This document shows, piece by piece, positions 12,441 to 25,700 of a stretch of DNA of 64,000 nt. Numbering within the stretch: the stretch's first letter is position 1; the number at the start of each line of letters is the position of its first letter. Source of the stretch: Eopsaltria australis (Eukaryota; Chordata; Aves; Passeriformes; Petroicidae); NCBI GenBank assembly GCA_034509425.1, contig JAVTVJ010000040.1, forward strand, positions 2,597,501 to 2,661,500. The letters are read 5' to 3'. The position numbers and the translations under genes were made by a program. The notes beneath the pieces were generated by a model, which did no database searches, had not been told where the DNA came from, and was given only the letters and a program-made list of their open reading frames with translations.

Positions 12441-15400
12441 GTGTGTCCACACAGCCCTTTGTAAATAGAAGGGAACAAACTCTGAACCAGCAGAATGCGA
12501 GCCGGCTGCAGGCCAACAGCCATGTGACGGCTTCCACATAGCGTTGACGCAGCCCAGAGTTTTTTTGGGTTGAAGTGTGAGTAGGGTTTGTCGCTGCCAC
12601 CCATAAACACAGTGTATGCCTGACGCGTGGGGCAGAGACATCTAAGCAGGGAAAGAGAAACCTTTTCCCTGTTTCCAACTTCAATGATTTACGTCTCGTA
12701 AAACAAATAATTACCAGTGTATGCTGGTACATATTCTTCTCTCCTGCTAAATCAAACTCAACATTGGAGCAACTGGATTTTTATCTTTGCTAAGTATTTT
12801 CATAGTTTAGGTAAGTTCAGTGGATAAAAATAAAAAAAGTTGAATGCAGTTTGGAGGAGAATTTAAAGTGCACAAAGTTCAGATGGAACAGTATTTTAAA
12901 ATAAAAGCAGAGTGAGAGGGGAGAAAGGAAAGCAAAATGTTTTTAATAGACCAGTGGAAAACACGTGATTGAAGAACAGACAAATTCGTGCATTACTGCT
13001 GGAAATATACCAGGTTACTGTTTTGCTGACCCCTGCAAGATTAAATTGCTGTTTGGTAAAAGTACAGAGGACAGATTGAGAAAACTTCAGTTTTAGGCAA
13101 ATTGTGAGAAAACTGAGAAGAGTGATTTTGGTTTTTTAAGATTTATTTAATCTGCATATTCAACTCAGCTAAAACGAGATATGAAAGACCCAAATTAAGA
13201 ACATACCCTCGAAGTCCAACTGGAAAAATACCCTTGTGGCAGGCTGGCTTCAGTTGAGACTTGAGGCTTCATGTCCTGCTCCACAGGGCAGCAGAAGAGG
13301 TTTTCAAGCTATGTTAAGTATAGGGATTTTTATTGTTCATAAGAGTAGTGCTTCCAGCAACATCTGCTGCTTCCTTAAAATCTTTTTCTTTGTAGTTTTA
13401 GAACTTACTATTCATGTATTTGTAGTCAGAATGTTTGTAATGTTGGAATACTGTTTTCCACAGTACTTAATATTACAACTGTCATTACCGGATATCAAGG
13501 ACAAATTTTATTGAGAAATAACGCTGCAGCACCCTACTACCTCAAAATCGATAGAACAGAAACCATTTGCTTTTAGTATTTGTTATACTGTCTACTTGCA
13601 TTTTGCTCTTTGTTCAGTTAAATGAGGCAACATTTGGATCTCAGTTTCTTTAAGATGGGTGGTCAGTTTCAAAGAAGTTACCTGTTGTTTGTTTGGTAGC
13701 GTTTTTTTTATTAAGGTGGTTTGAGGTACTGGACTTCTTCAACCCTCTGCTTCTTCAAAATTTTTAAGGCCTTGTCAAAATTACGTAAAATTTAAAATCA
13801 GATCTCTGGCCCATAGATCTGAACAAAAGGCAAACATTGCCTCTAAGAAATACATTTTATGGCTCAGTCTTGGAGTGGTATTTATTTCTAATTTGGTTGA
13901 ATTGAATTTGATGTGCATTGTTTTTTACAAATTGGAGGAATCAAATGTACCCTGAGGATAATTGCAATATTGAAATTATTGAGCCCAGTGCTACAGCTAG
14001 GAAATAAGAGATGCAGATTACTTGGCTCCCAAAGCCAAAGACAGAACTTGCAGTTCTCTAGGTTTGCTTCTCAGCCCAGCAGGAGAGCTTTCCAAGAGAC
14101 AGCCTGGAAAGCAGCGTGCACTCTGAACAGGAGGCAGCTCCTGGGCAGCCTGAGCAGAGGGCACACGCCTCCAGTCCTTTTTGACTCTGGGACTGCAGGG
14201 CTGGATGTTGAGAATTGTGGTTTCCTCTCATTATTTCCAACTGTTCTGTAGAAATCAGTCTTCTAAAGCATCACAAGGAACAGAATTCCACACTGTTGCC
14301 AGGCACTTAGAGCTGCCCTCTGCTCACCTGCTGCGTGGAACAGGGCTGCTTCCACCTACCCACACCAGCTTTCAAGACCCTGGGCTTCCCATGGGAAGCA
14401 TTGGTTGCTTTCTGTGGTTCAACCAGTGCATATTTCTTACGAAATACAGGCTGAGACCCAGGAACAGGGCGCTGGACCTCAGACACCTGAATCTTCACTG
14501 AGATTGATTAATCATTGTCACTTGCTGAGAATGAATAAATGTACAGTGGTTTTGAGTGGCTCTGGGTAAACCACACTCTTAATTACATGGTGTAATACCG
14601 TTGCAGTTTTGTGATAAAGTCCTGTTACAGGATGGCATGTGTAAGAGGAGGTGCTAATTTTGGCTGTTAAACAGCAGTTCAATGTACACATCTCGTAAAA
14701 TTTAGCCAGTGTTATCTCCTTAAAAGATCAGCTTTTTTTTTTGTGCTCCTCTCATTTATTTAACTTCATTAGGATACCTGTGCTGTTAGAAGGGTGTTGT
14801 ATCTTTCGTCACATGCTAAAAGCAAAGGAAACTGAGCAGCTTATTCCACATATGTTATCAAACACATCTTTAAAGCTACTAGCAAACATGTATGTCTTAA
14901 CATTTGCCCAAAATGTAAAGAACAATTGACCTCTTCAGAAACAACACTCAAGAACACTTTTCATTATGACTTGAGTTTTATATATGAAGCAATGTACCAC
15001 CGTGAGGTCTTAAAGGGAATAAACTTAATACACAATGTCTCAATCCCTAGGCTTTTAATAAATTTCTTATAGTCGATAATGGAGAATTAGGGACATTCCT
15101 GCCAACCTACATGAAGAAGCTAAAATATTTAGTGGGATGATGTGAATCCAAGAAGCAACTTCTACACGTTTACCGTGCATTAGTGAACTGAAAAGTACAA
15201 TGTTATGCAAGCATTTAAATTCTAAACAGCAGATTTCTCTAAAACTGATAACCATCATTATTGTGTTGTTGTTGTTATTATTATTTGGTATCTTGTTTAA
15301 GATAATGATTAATTTTAATTTATGATTACAATTAACAATTGTGATTAAATCAGAATTGCTTTCCACATGCAGCATGTGTACAGTTTTATACTTTCCTTCG

Positions 15401-18400
15401 TGGTTTTCACACTGTTTTTTTCATTTGTCAGAACTTAGTAGGTTAGATATGGGAGTTCAAAGAGTAAAGAGTTAATTCTTCAGTTACAAACAGCAGAACA
15501 GCAGTATTTTTTATGGTGGAATTTTTTCATTCATTTTTTGAGTCAGGATGTGAAAGTGATCAGTCAGGCTTTCATTAAGAATGATTGCAAAGACAGAGAA
15601 CTGCCTTCATCTTACAATATGAGCAGAATCTTTTCTCCTTGTGTTGTGCTTTTACAGTGGTCAAAAACATGACCGAGGTCAGGAAAGCATTCTCCAAGGC
15701 AAACACATGAGTAAATATTAGGTGGTAAGCAGGAGGAGAGGAGAATGCACATTATGGGAAGATTTAACTTACGAATGAGTTAGGATTCAGTTTTGTGTTG
15801 TGTATCAAAAACTAGGTACACTTTTATGCTACTTTTAATATGCAATATGCATTATACTAGTTGATATGAGACTGAAATACATTCTGAGTTGCAATTTGCT
15901 CCCTTACTCATAAAATCTGCTGTACCCTAGCGCTTTAAATCCTGAAGGTTTCAGTGCATACTTTGGGTAGGTGCATTTTTGGTAAATGGATCACATGTTT
16001 TGTTCTACATGCAAAAGAAGCATCAGGGTAGTTAACACTAAATGTGGAGAGAAACATTCCAAAAGCTTTTTTTTAAAGTGTTCTATACTTTGGAACTCCC
16101 AGCAGTGTGCTATGCATTGAGCTTCTTTCCCTGTTTACCATGGGTAATACCATTTCAGTGTGGAATATCGTTACCAAAATGATACAGCAGTGCAGTTAAG
16201 TGTCACGACCTGGTCCATTTTTGGAATAGAGGCAGATATCCAAGTAAGAGTAAGGGAAGTAGAGAGTGTTAAGTCCCTTCATTGAACTGTCTTGTTCATT
16301 GCCTAGTCTGATTAGAAGGGAGAGGAGGATCTGTGGGAAGGGAATTCAGCCAGTAGTGATGGCCAAGGTGTGCCAGGACCCCCCTTCTTTCCCTACTCCC
16401 TTGGCTCTGGCTGTTGACGTAGCTGCTGTTGTAGGTGTTTGGTTTGTTTTGGAATCCTTCTTCCAGAGGATTCACCAGAAAACAGGATGTACTGCAGCAT
16501 CTGTCCGTATCCCAGCAAGATAAAGCTGCCAAGGCTGATTGCTCTGCCAGTCACAGTTGCAGGCGTGGGCTCCCAACTTCAGCACAGAGTGTTCACTCTT
16601 TCCTAGAACTTGCTAACAGCTGTCCTCTAGATAGCATTGAGTAATTATTAGGCTGCGGATGATAAGTATATTTATCTTACGTTTTGATAAAAATACATAT
16701 AAGATTGATACATGTTTTGTATACTCAACAAGGAACAACTGTTGGGTGTTTGCTTTATGGATTTTTTACTCAATTGCTTTTTGCAGTATTTTGCCCCAAG
16801 ATCTTTTGGAGCTTTATTCTCAGAGTCTGGGCCAGAATGCCACATCATAGCAGACTTTGACATTGCTACTTTTAAAGAGGAAATAATTACTATTCGTAAG
16901 TACTGATGCACTGGAAACAACATTTTAAAGAATATGAAATGTTTTATCTTTAGTGGACTTGAAACAATCAACAGAATTTTTGTTAACCTTACCTATACAG
17001 GCATGCATGCATGGAAACGCTCAGGAACAGACACAGACTTTCCCCCTTTCCATAAATCCTAATTTCCTATGGAAGCAATGATGCAATGCTCTGTTGGTGC
17101 CTCTTTGTTTGCTCGCTAGTCACTCGTGGGTCCACTGTGACCCAAATTTGAAGTGAGATGGTGGAATAAATAAGGTATCATTAAATGGTTGAACCAAGCC
17201 AGTGGCTTGCTGGTATGAGAACAGATTTTAATTCTTCCTTTCCATCCCAAACCTTGTTCATACCCCTGAGCTGGGCCTTTGCCTCTATGAATTACAAGGA
17301 AAGTAACCCGGAAAAAAAAAGAAGTGAGTTGTTTTCTGACAGTTTATCAAGATGGAAGGTTAAGGTGGGCACCCATGCTTGACCGAGGGAGCAGGTGGGG
17401 CTGTGAGGCAGGAAATCAAAGGGACAATTGAATCCTGTCTCTTAACAGAAGCTGTTATATGTTAGATGTGCTTCATTTTCTCATAATACCAGAGTTCTTA
17501 CAAATCTCACAAAAAAGACAGGAGACTAGATAAGGAAAAGAGATGATTACTAGGGCTCCCAGAAATGAAAAAAGTTGGAGCTTGTGATTTTTTTGGCATC
17601 AGAGAGCTCAGGTATGGAACATAGTCTTTCTAAGCCTCATTGGTTCTGACACTGGTTTTGATATACTTTTAATTGTATTCTGTCAGTTTTTGAATTTAAA
17701 AAGAAATCAAAAGCATTAACACTGTGTTTCAAATTTGTGAAACAATGTTTTGACTCAATGTTATTTGACCTGAATTCAGGGTAGCTTTGGTCTTCTTGGT
17801 GTTGTTTCCTTCAGAAAGTTAACTGTTCCTTTGCTTTAATTTTCACTTTTTTCCAGTGTTAGAGTGGCTCTTCAGATCATCATTTTTCTTTTCCTTTCGG
17901 TTTGGTTTTACTCTCTGATAGAAATTCTTCTAAAGCATTCTTCCTATTTGAGGAGTAGTAATAGCAGGAATTAGAAAGAAAATATAATTCCATATATTCC
18001 CTCCTAAATATTTTGTTGTCCTATCCACTACCACCTTTTAGTCTTCTCTTCTGGCTTTCTGTTTAACATTTTTTGTTGAAGCAGTCCTGGAATTGATCCA
18101 TACTAGGGCTTATCAGGTGGTTTAGAAGTTGCTGTGGGCCACTTAGTTTCACACTGTTATGTCTCTAGAGAGTTTGTAAAAGTTGAAGTGACATAATTAT
18201 AGTACTGTTAAGCTGGCATAATTTATATATGGATCAATTAATAAATGCAAGTCCTGAAATAGGGAATTATGATGTGTAAAAGGAGTAGGTATCTGAGGGT
18301 TTGTAGTAGCTCTACGTCCAACTGAGAGAGACTTATTTTTATACGTGATGATGAAGACAATCTCATGTTATCCCCTTGAGGATGCCCTTTACAAGGCTGT

Positions 18401-19697
18401 ATATAGGGGCCATGTGGAAGATCAGCACATCAAAGAGTATCTTGGCTTCAAGGGTGGCCCAGTATAAGCTGATTTTATAAATCTATGTATCTTTTGTTTG
18501 GGTGCCACCCATTGTAAATCGTACAAAATCTAATTCAGAATGGAACCTCATAGTAACCATTACAGCCATCAAATTGCCTACAAAATGAAATTCATATCTT
18601 CACAGCATTCAATTGTTTACAGAGTTTTTATACAGTATTTTGCGATGGAAAAAAAAATTATTCAGCATTATTCAGGAGAGAGGTACAGACTTTTTTTTTT
18701 CCCTCCACAACAGATCCTCTGTCTTTCTCTCCCCATCTCTCTTATTAATTTCATTATAATTCCCACTCCTGGGCTGTACCCTTTTGATTGACTGGTTTTA
18801 TTGACTTGCACTTGTAAAGCAATAATATTCTGGATCAGGTAAGCATAATGCTGTGTGTAGAGGAGCATGAGCAGAGCGTGACAGTTTGCCAGTCACCCGC
18901 TCACCAGTTGAGAGTGTCAGTTTGCAGCTGCGTGCCCTGTAAGGGTCAGTGATATCTGATTAAGTTGTTTGCTTTGTAGATCTCCAAAGATTTAGAATAT
19001 CTTTTAGGAACCTGTCCAGAGATTGATGTTTGCCCCCAAGTAACTTGCAAAATTAGTTTTCAGGTAAACAGAAATACAGCTGAATTCTTCATATGAGAAG
19101 TAACACTAAAATCATGCTAGCATAATACATATAATTGCTTTTCCCTACAAAAACCACATTATTTAGAGGCTGACAGAGAAAAAGGAGTTACTGTAGTTCT
19201 GTGTGCATTATTCTGCTAGAATTGATACAATCTGTATCAAAAGATCAAGCATGTATGTTACTACTTATGATGAGTTTTCTTTCTGTGATGACTTTGTGTC
19301 AATCACAAGGACAATATGAAAACATTTGACTGTAGTAATAGTGATTTTGTATGGGGTGGAGACTTTAATACCGTTAACTTCTATGGATATACTGCCAAGA
19401 CACCTTACAGAGAAGGTTAGAATGACTTCTGCTTTTATCCATACCAGAAAAAGACACGGAGTTCCCTACCTGCTTTATGTTATTGACAATACAGTTTGCA
19501 TGTTGATGGGTTTATAATGGCCATGAAGGTTGCTGAAAATAACCAGTTACTAGAAACATACAGACTGGAAAGACTGGGAGTTATCTGTGGGCTGTTAACT
19601 CAATGCCTCTAGATGAAAAGTAATTACAAGACAAGATGTAGATATTCCCTGATTCCAGAAGATGCTGATACTTTTGTATTTTTGTTTTGTTCTTTAG
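11429..19697 (+). other. BEND3: BEND3 intron 1
   Basis: The intron starts GTAAGT and ends in a pyrimidine-rich TTCTTTAG. Its first kilobase is still CpG island, including a C-rich, loosely repeated stretch at 12300-12425. The rest is AT-rich with no recognised exon or repeat family. An exact match to the motif CGCGTGGG (reverse of CCCACGCG) is at 12624-12631, just outside the island. Confidence 0.5.
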
Positions 19698-19742
19698 TGA
19701 GATAGAAGATGAATTCAGCTGAAATCACTGATGATGATGAAG
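19698..19742 (+). CDS. BEND3: BEND3 coding exon 1 (start exon, 45 nt; coding from 19709)
   Basis: The acceptor TTCTTTAG ends at 19697 and the donor GTAAAA starts at 19743. The exon encodes MNSAEITDDDE and the first base of a valine codon completed at 20189-20190. The residues align with the known BEND3 N-terminus. At 45 nt it is unusually short and is easily missed by gene finders. Confidence 0.85.
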
Positions 19743-22700
19743 GTAAAATATTACACTTTGTATAATTTTTGATCAGGCAAAAATACTTGTTGATTTAAAG
19801 ATTTGTCACCTAATAAAGAATGCAGTTGGATCAAGACAAATTACATTAGTGTTTTTTAAAAAGTTATATTAAATAGGGCATTATCTTTGTTAGTCATTAT
19901 AATTTCTGCTCTACATCATTCCTCCCCTCCAAAAAAATCTTCGTCCCATAACATTATCTGTTTATACTTCAGATTCTTCTTTGGAGAAGGAACTGTCATT
20001 TACTGGAAAACTGAATGATTTGACTTTGAGATGGCCTCAACATACACTTACCATAGAAGTAATAAAAAATCATTAAGTTCTTCAGAACACATTTTCATAA
20101 AAAGAAACAAACCACAGAACATTATAGTAAGGATGTCATGGTTTTCTGGAGAGGGTGCTTTATCTTTCTAAACCTTCTCTTTTTTCAGTAAAAATTCCTA
20201 AAAAAAATGTGAAAGTAGAAACAGAAAACGAAGATGAAGCTCTAGACTGCTCAGTAAGTTCCAGATCTGCTGAGAAACACTCACTGGATGGCTCAGTGAC
20301 TTGCCTACAGGATTCCAGCAAACGGAAACAGACCTCCCTTGGCTGTGATGGGTCAGGAGGCCAGCAGGATGCCTTACCCAGCGTGAAGAAGAGACGCTTT
20401 ACGCAAGAGGTGATTTCTCTATACATGACTGGTTTTTTGGTTCATGTTTCCTAGGACAAATTCACTGCTCGTATAAGTAGAGAATGCAAGTCTTTTAACT
20501 AAATTTGTATTGGTAATGAGTTTGTTGCAAATGTGGCTACTCTTAAGCCAGTCTGCACACAGCTGGCTATTCTCTAAATAACATGGGAGTGATCATATTT
20601 ATGAAATACAGTTATATGTTAATTCATTTATGTGAATTATATTTTTGTTGTTCATCAGGTAGCATAGGAAGGGGCAGTGATTTGGAGTAACTGGGCATGA
20701 CTCTGATTACAGTCCCTCTCATATCACACAGTCCTTCAGCTGGATCCTTAGTGGTAGAATCAGAATTCTTTCTTGTGTGACAAAGATTTAATGTCAGTGA
20801 GAGCAGTATAAATTAGTGTATTATTTGGAAGATAAACATGCAGGGATGCAGAAGATTTCAGTCATATCAAGAGCGGAATTTATTACAGCATCTGGTGTGG
20901 TATCCCACTTGGGACAATCCAGATGTTTCTCTAGCCAGTGAAGGAGATGCCCAGTCTTTTCCATTGTCCTGATCTAGTGTTTCACCTCACTAGCAATGGT
21001 GGATTTTAATTAATCTCTACTGAAATTGAACAAGTTTCTTTTTGTCCTTGCTCTTTTCAGTAGGGATAGCAGTAATCATCTGTTCGTAGAAAAATCTTCT
21101 GCATGTGAGAAAATTCATGTGATGTTGTCTGCCATCAGTCCTTCCTTTCCAAGACTGAAATTCTCCTTTTTTCAGCTCTTCTTCAGGACTCACATTATAT
21201 TTTTGTTGTTTCCTGTGAGAGTCCAGAAAGAGTAGTGTCCAGTGTTGGATAGTCACATCTCTCCTGCCGCCCCCTAGAGCAGTATAATGACCTCCTGTTT
21301 TTCATACTCAGCACTTTATGAAAATAACCTAGATTCAAATTCATCCTCTTTTGAATAACTTCAGGCCCTGGGTTATATTTAGTTCGTGACCTATCCTAAT
21401 GCGCGTATCCTTTTCTGCTGTTCTGCTACCTAGCCAGTTATTCCATGTTGTATTTGCACATTTCATGTCTCCTTTATAGCCATAGTTCTCCGTGATTCTT
21501 TTTCTTGACTATCATCTCTCTGACTTCTTAGGGCTGTTTTTTCCCCTGAATGCCTGTGGTAGGTAGGTTTTAATCTTATTACACGGTTTCTTTCTTTTCC
21601 TTTCTTTTTTCTTTTTACAATTGTTTTCCTTACATTCAGATTCTTAAAAGAGCTTTATAATGGTCTCTGAACTGTGCTTGCTTTGCGTTTTCTTGTTTGC
21701 CATTAATAAAATTTAAATTTAATTTGAAATTAATTATAACTTTGGATTTGTAATATCAGAAATTGACCCGGTAATAACGATGAAAATTCATTCTTGGCTG
21801 ACCCCAGTGAATCAGCATGTTTAGTTAAATAACCAACCAGAGATAGTCCTCAATCTTAACAGCATTTTTTAAGTTAATTACTTTTCTAGTACCAATATTT
21901 TGTTTTAATTGATGACTTTATTAACTATTTCTATTTAAACAGTTGAAAAATTGTAATTATTTTAAAGAATTGTTTGCTTGTAGTATTTTTACTGCACGTC
22001 ACATAGGCATCTGTCTATGGTATAAACAGAGCTGTACTTCTTCTGGGCTGGTAATTATATTACTAAATTACTTTTTATCTGAAGACTTCACTTTTTTTAA
22101 AAATTCTGCATGCTACTTTGTAAGCAGAAATTAGTTTTCCGTGATTTTCTTTAAAAAGACAAAGTGTAGAGGATTGTTAAGTTTAAAAAATTTATGTGCA
22201 AGACTTTTCCATATGCTCATATCTCTGAAAAAAATCTATGTTTCTTGCTCATATATTCATTTATTCTTTACTTCTATGCTTGAATACTATGCGCTGTATT
22301 CTTACAGATATTTAGACTTTGTTTATTAAGCATAAAAAGGTCATAAATGGACTCGAGCATTGAACAGAACAATAACTAAGCAACTTTTAAAACTTGGCTC
22401 AGGATTCCAGGACAGAGTGTGAGAGACCATTTCACAATTTCTTGTATTGGTTGATGTTTTCCAAAATACTGCACTTTGCAAATGTTCATACAATGTTTAG
22501 AATATAAAACCTTGCTGTGCAGCTGTAGTATAAAAAGCAGCACTGTCTTATGTACATTGAGTATCACAGAACAATGTCTTTGCTTCTTTTTTGATAGTAC
22601 ACTAGAACTGATCATCTTAAATGAGTGCAGTATTATCTGAAATTCATGGATGTTTAAAGATCAGTGTTACAGAAAACTCAGTTTAATTGGAGAATTTACA

Positions 22701-25700
22701 AAAGCCATGTATTTACGGTGTGGATAGTGCTGTTCCCAGATGGAAATTATAGACAAGATAATTAAAAGCAAAAGAGAAGAAAATGAGAATGCATCTGAAG
22801 TAAAATACCCTTAAATATTTTTAAGGCCCAAATGTTTTGTGACCTACTAGTAGAACACTGGCTGTGTGTTTCTGAAATGCAAACATTCTGAAATGCAAAT
22901 CCATCCCACAGCCAGACCCGACCACTGGGAGCTGCATTAGTGAAGGCAGGAGTTCAGCTGCCATCATAGCAAAGATGTGCTGTAGTTCTTAGCATGAGCT
23001 CCGGAGCACTGTGTCCAAAACTGAGACCGCAAACTTTGATGATCTTACTGTCAAAATAATGAATTCATGTACTTTAATACACATTCTGATATTGATTTGG
23101 CCTGACTTTTTGCATGAGGTGCGCATTAATAGAAGTTACCCTCATATTGCCAAGTTTTATTATATAATTAATTAGGGAAAATAAACAGCAGGAGGTCAAA
23201 TGAGAACTGACAGATACCTGGTGGCCCATGGTAAGCTATTTATTAGCAAGATATTTTAGTAGTAGAGAAGGAATTGAAAGAGTCATGTGCTGTTTCTGAA
23301 GGAATATTTGGTATATTCTCAGTTAATAGGAGTGTTAATGAAAGAACAACTTAGGTGGTAGCTCTCACTGTTTGTGTAAGAAATATTTTGTTCTAAAATA
23401 GTAAAAAGCTTTGTGATTCAGTTTGGGTTCCTGACGGGGGAGCACTATTGTGCTTATTGTCAGTGGAGATTTTCATGGCCTGCTTTCAGGTGAGGTGTGT
23501 GTGGCAGAACTCTGGAACCACCTCTGTTTTTCACTGGTGGTACAGATGGTGTATGACAACTTCAGTCCCAGCAGAGGGGCTTGCAGTTAGGTGGGGGCAG
23601 CATGGATTTCAGTCTGCTTGCAGTTCAGTCTCTGTTCTGACTTTACTGTGAGTGGGACTGGAGTGGGACAGTCTTCTTAATGGGACCTGGAATCAGGTGT
23701 CCTAGGCACCACCACAGCCAGGGGTTCTGCACACTGAAATATGTCGTCTTGGCATTATGTTTGCATTTGATCATCTCTCCACACAGCTTTGGATGTGCAA
23801 ACGCAAGGTTTCATAGGTAGGGTAATGTGTTGTGAGTGAGAGCAGACCTTGGAAACAGCTTCAGTTTAATTGCATGCTGGTTTCTAAACTTGGAGTGGAA
23901 ACCAGCTTGTTCTTTCTGAGTTTCTGAGTATATATTGCATTAGAAATTAAAAAATAATTAGATTCAGTTTGTCACTACAGTAAGCAGATGCCAAGTGTGA
24001 GGACCCATAGGGACCACATAGATTTCATGAGTTACAGTTCTGTTTCTTAAGAAAGAAACCTTAATTCAGGTTTTTCACTGTAGGACATAATGGGGTCTTC
24101 ACTAGAATTTCAAATTTCTTGTGGCTCTCAGCTCAGACCTGAAGTCTGTGTTTCATTTGTTTTAATACTTGTATGCAAATTCTGTAGTTTTTTATCTAAT
24201 TAATGTTCTATAGAACAAGCCAAGAAAATTGTTTCAATGTAGAAACATTTACAAATCTGGGAGTGTTTTCTCATGCTTGAATTCTGTATGTTGGATTTGG
24301 ATTCAGTTGTATCTGCTTAACTTTTAAGAATTACTTGCAATATTCACGTGTTTGCCAAAAAAACCCCAAATCTCCCAAGCCCTGCATATTTGCTGTGAGA
24401 TGATGAAAATGCCTGATTCCAATTTCAAGCAATTGGGAATAATTACAAATAAGTGAGAACATGAAGTCCCTTCAAATTCATTACTGGTTTTATATAATTT
24501 ATAAATTTATATCGTTTAAATAATTTAGAAAGTTAGAAATCCACGAGTCTAAACTTCCTTGCCCTTCAGAAATAAAGAAATCTTCTTAGGCTTCCTTTTT
24601 AAAAAGGTAGCACCAAGGTACTTTTCAGTTTTTTATTATTTAAATAGAATACCTTTTAAAAATCAAGTCATATCTAGGATTTGTTTAGTAGCTCTGCACC
24701 ATTATAAAGACTTTTTTTAAACCTGTATATAAACCTCTCACATCAGAAAAAAAGACAGTAAGCATAATTTTTGTATTTTATAGCCTTTGTGACATTTTCA
24801 AAAGCTAACCTAAAGAGAGTGCTGGAATGTTAAAAGCAGTTGTTGGAGGCAATGGCAAGGTCACAGGACTAGGAGTCAGAAAATCTAGATGCTATTCTTG
24901 GCTCTGTTGCTGACTTGTTGCCACCCAAATTCTCTACAGCCCAAGATCCTCATATGCAAGGTGAAGCCTAATGATACTTAATTTGGGGGAGTAATTAGAG
25001 CTCTGTGGGTAGAGAGTACTAAGAAATACTATTGTATTTCTATTCCATGGAAAAAGCCATGAGCCAGACTAAAACGGAAACCTAAATAAAACTTTACTAT
25101 ATTTTTATTTTTCCTAGTGAATTTATTAATTTCTATTATTTAACACAACAAGATCCCTGGAGAAAATTTGACTTTGCATATTTATGTAACAATGCCTGCC
25201 TAAGGAGCACATATTTATAGCTAATACCTTTAAGGCTGTCTTACTAATACAATATTTATTCATTTGAAGGGCTCCCTTTCAAACATGAGGAACAGAGATG
25301 CTGGCTCACCCACTCAGGTAAATGCAGAGCAGCCAAACAAGAACAAGAATTCTAATGTAACGTGGCTCTGTGAAGAAGAATCCTTCAGTGACATAATCAC
25401 TCCGTCTTATAAAAAACCTCTCTATGGCATCTCACACAAAATCACAGAGAAGAAGAACCCACCAGGAGCAGAGCAGTTTGCTTCTTACGAGTTGTTTGAA
25501 AAAATCAACCCCAGCAGTCCCTCGCAAATCCGGACTTTGAACGATCAACGCAAAAGAGACTCAGCCACAGCCATTGCAGTAGCAGCAGCCACAGCAGATT
25601 CAGAATCAAATATATATTCTTTGATACAGAAAATGTTTTACACGCTTAACACCCTCAATACCAATATGACTCAGCTTCACAGTAAGGTTGACCTGTTGTC

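Noticed and set aside
10395..12468. Many long overlapping open frames on both strands in the 10-12.5 kb island
   Set aside because: Composition effect: stop codons are rare in very GC-rich DNA. The products are low-complexity Arg/Pro/Gly/Ala without domains, and the same DNA reads open in several frames.
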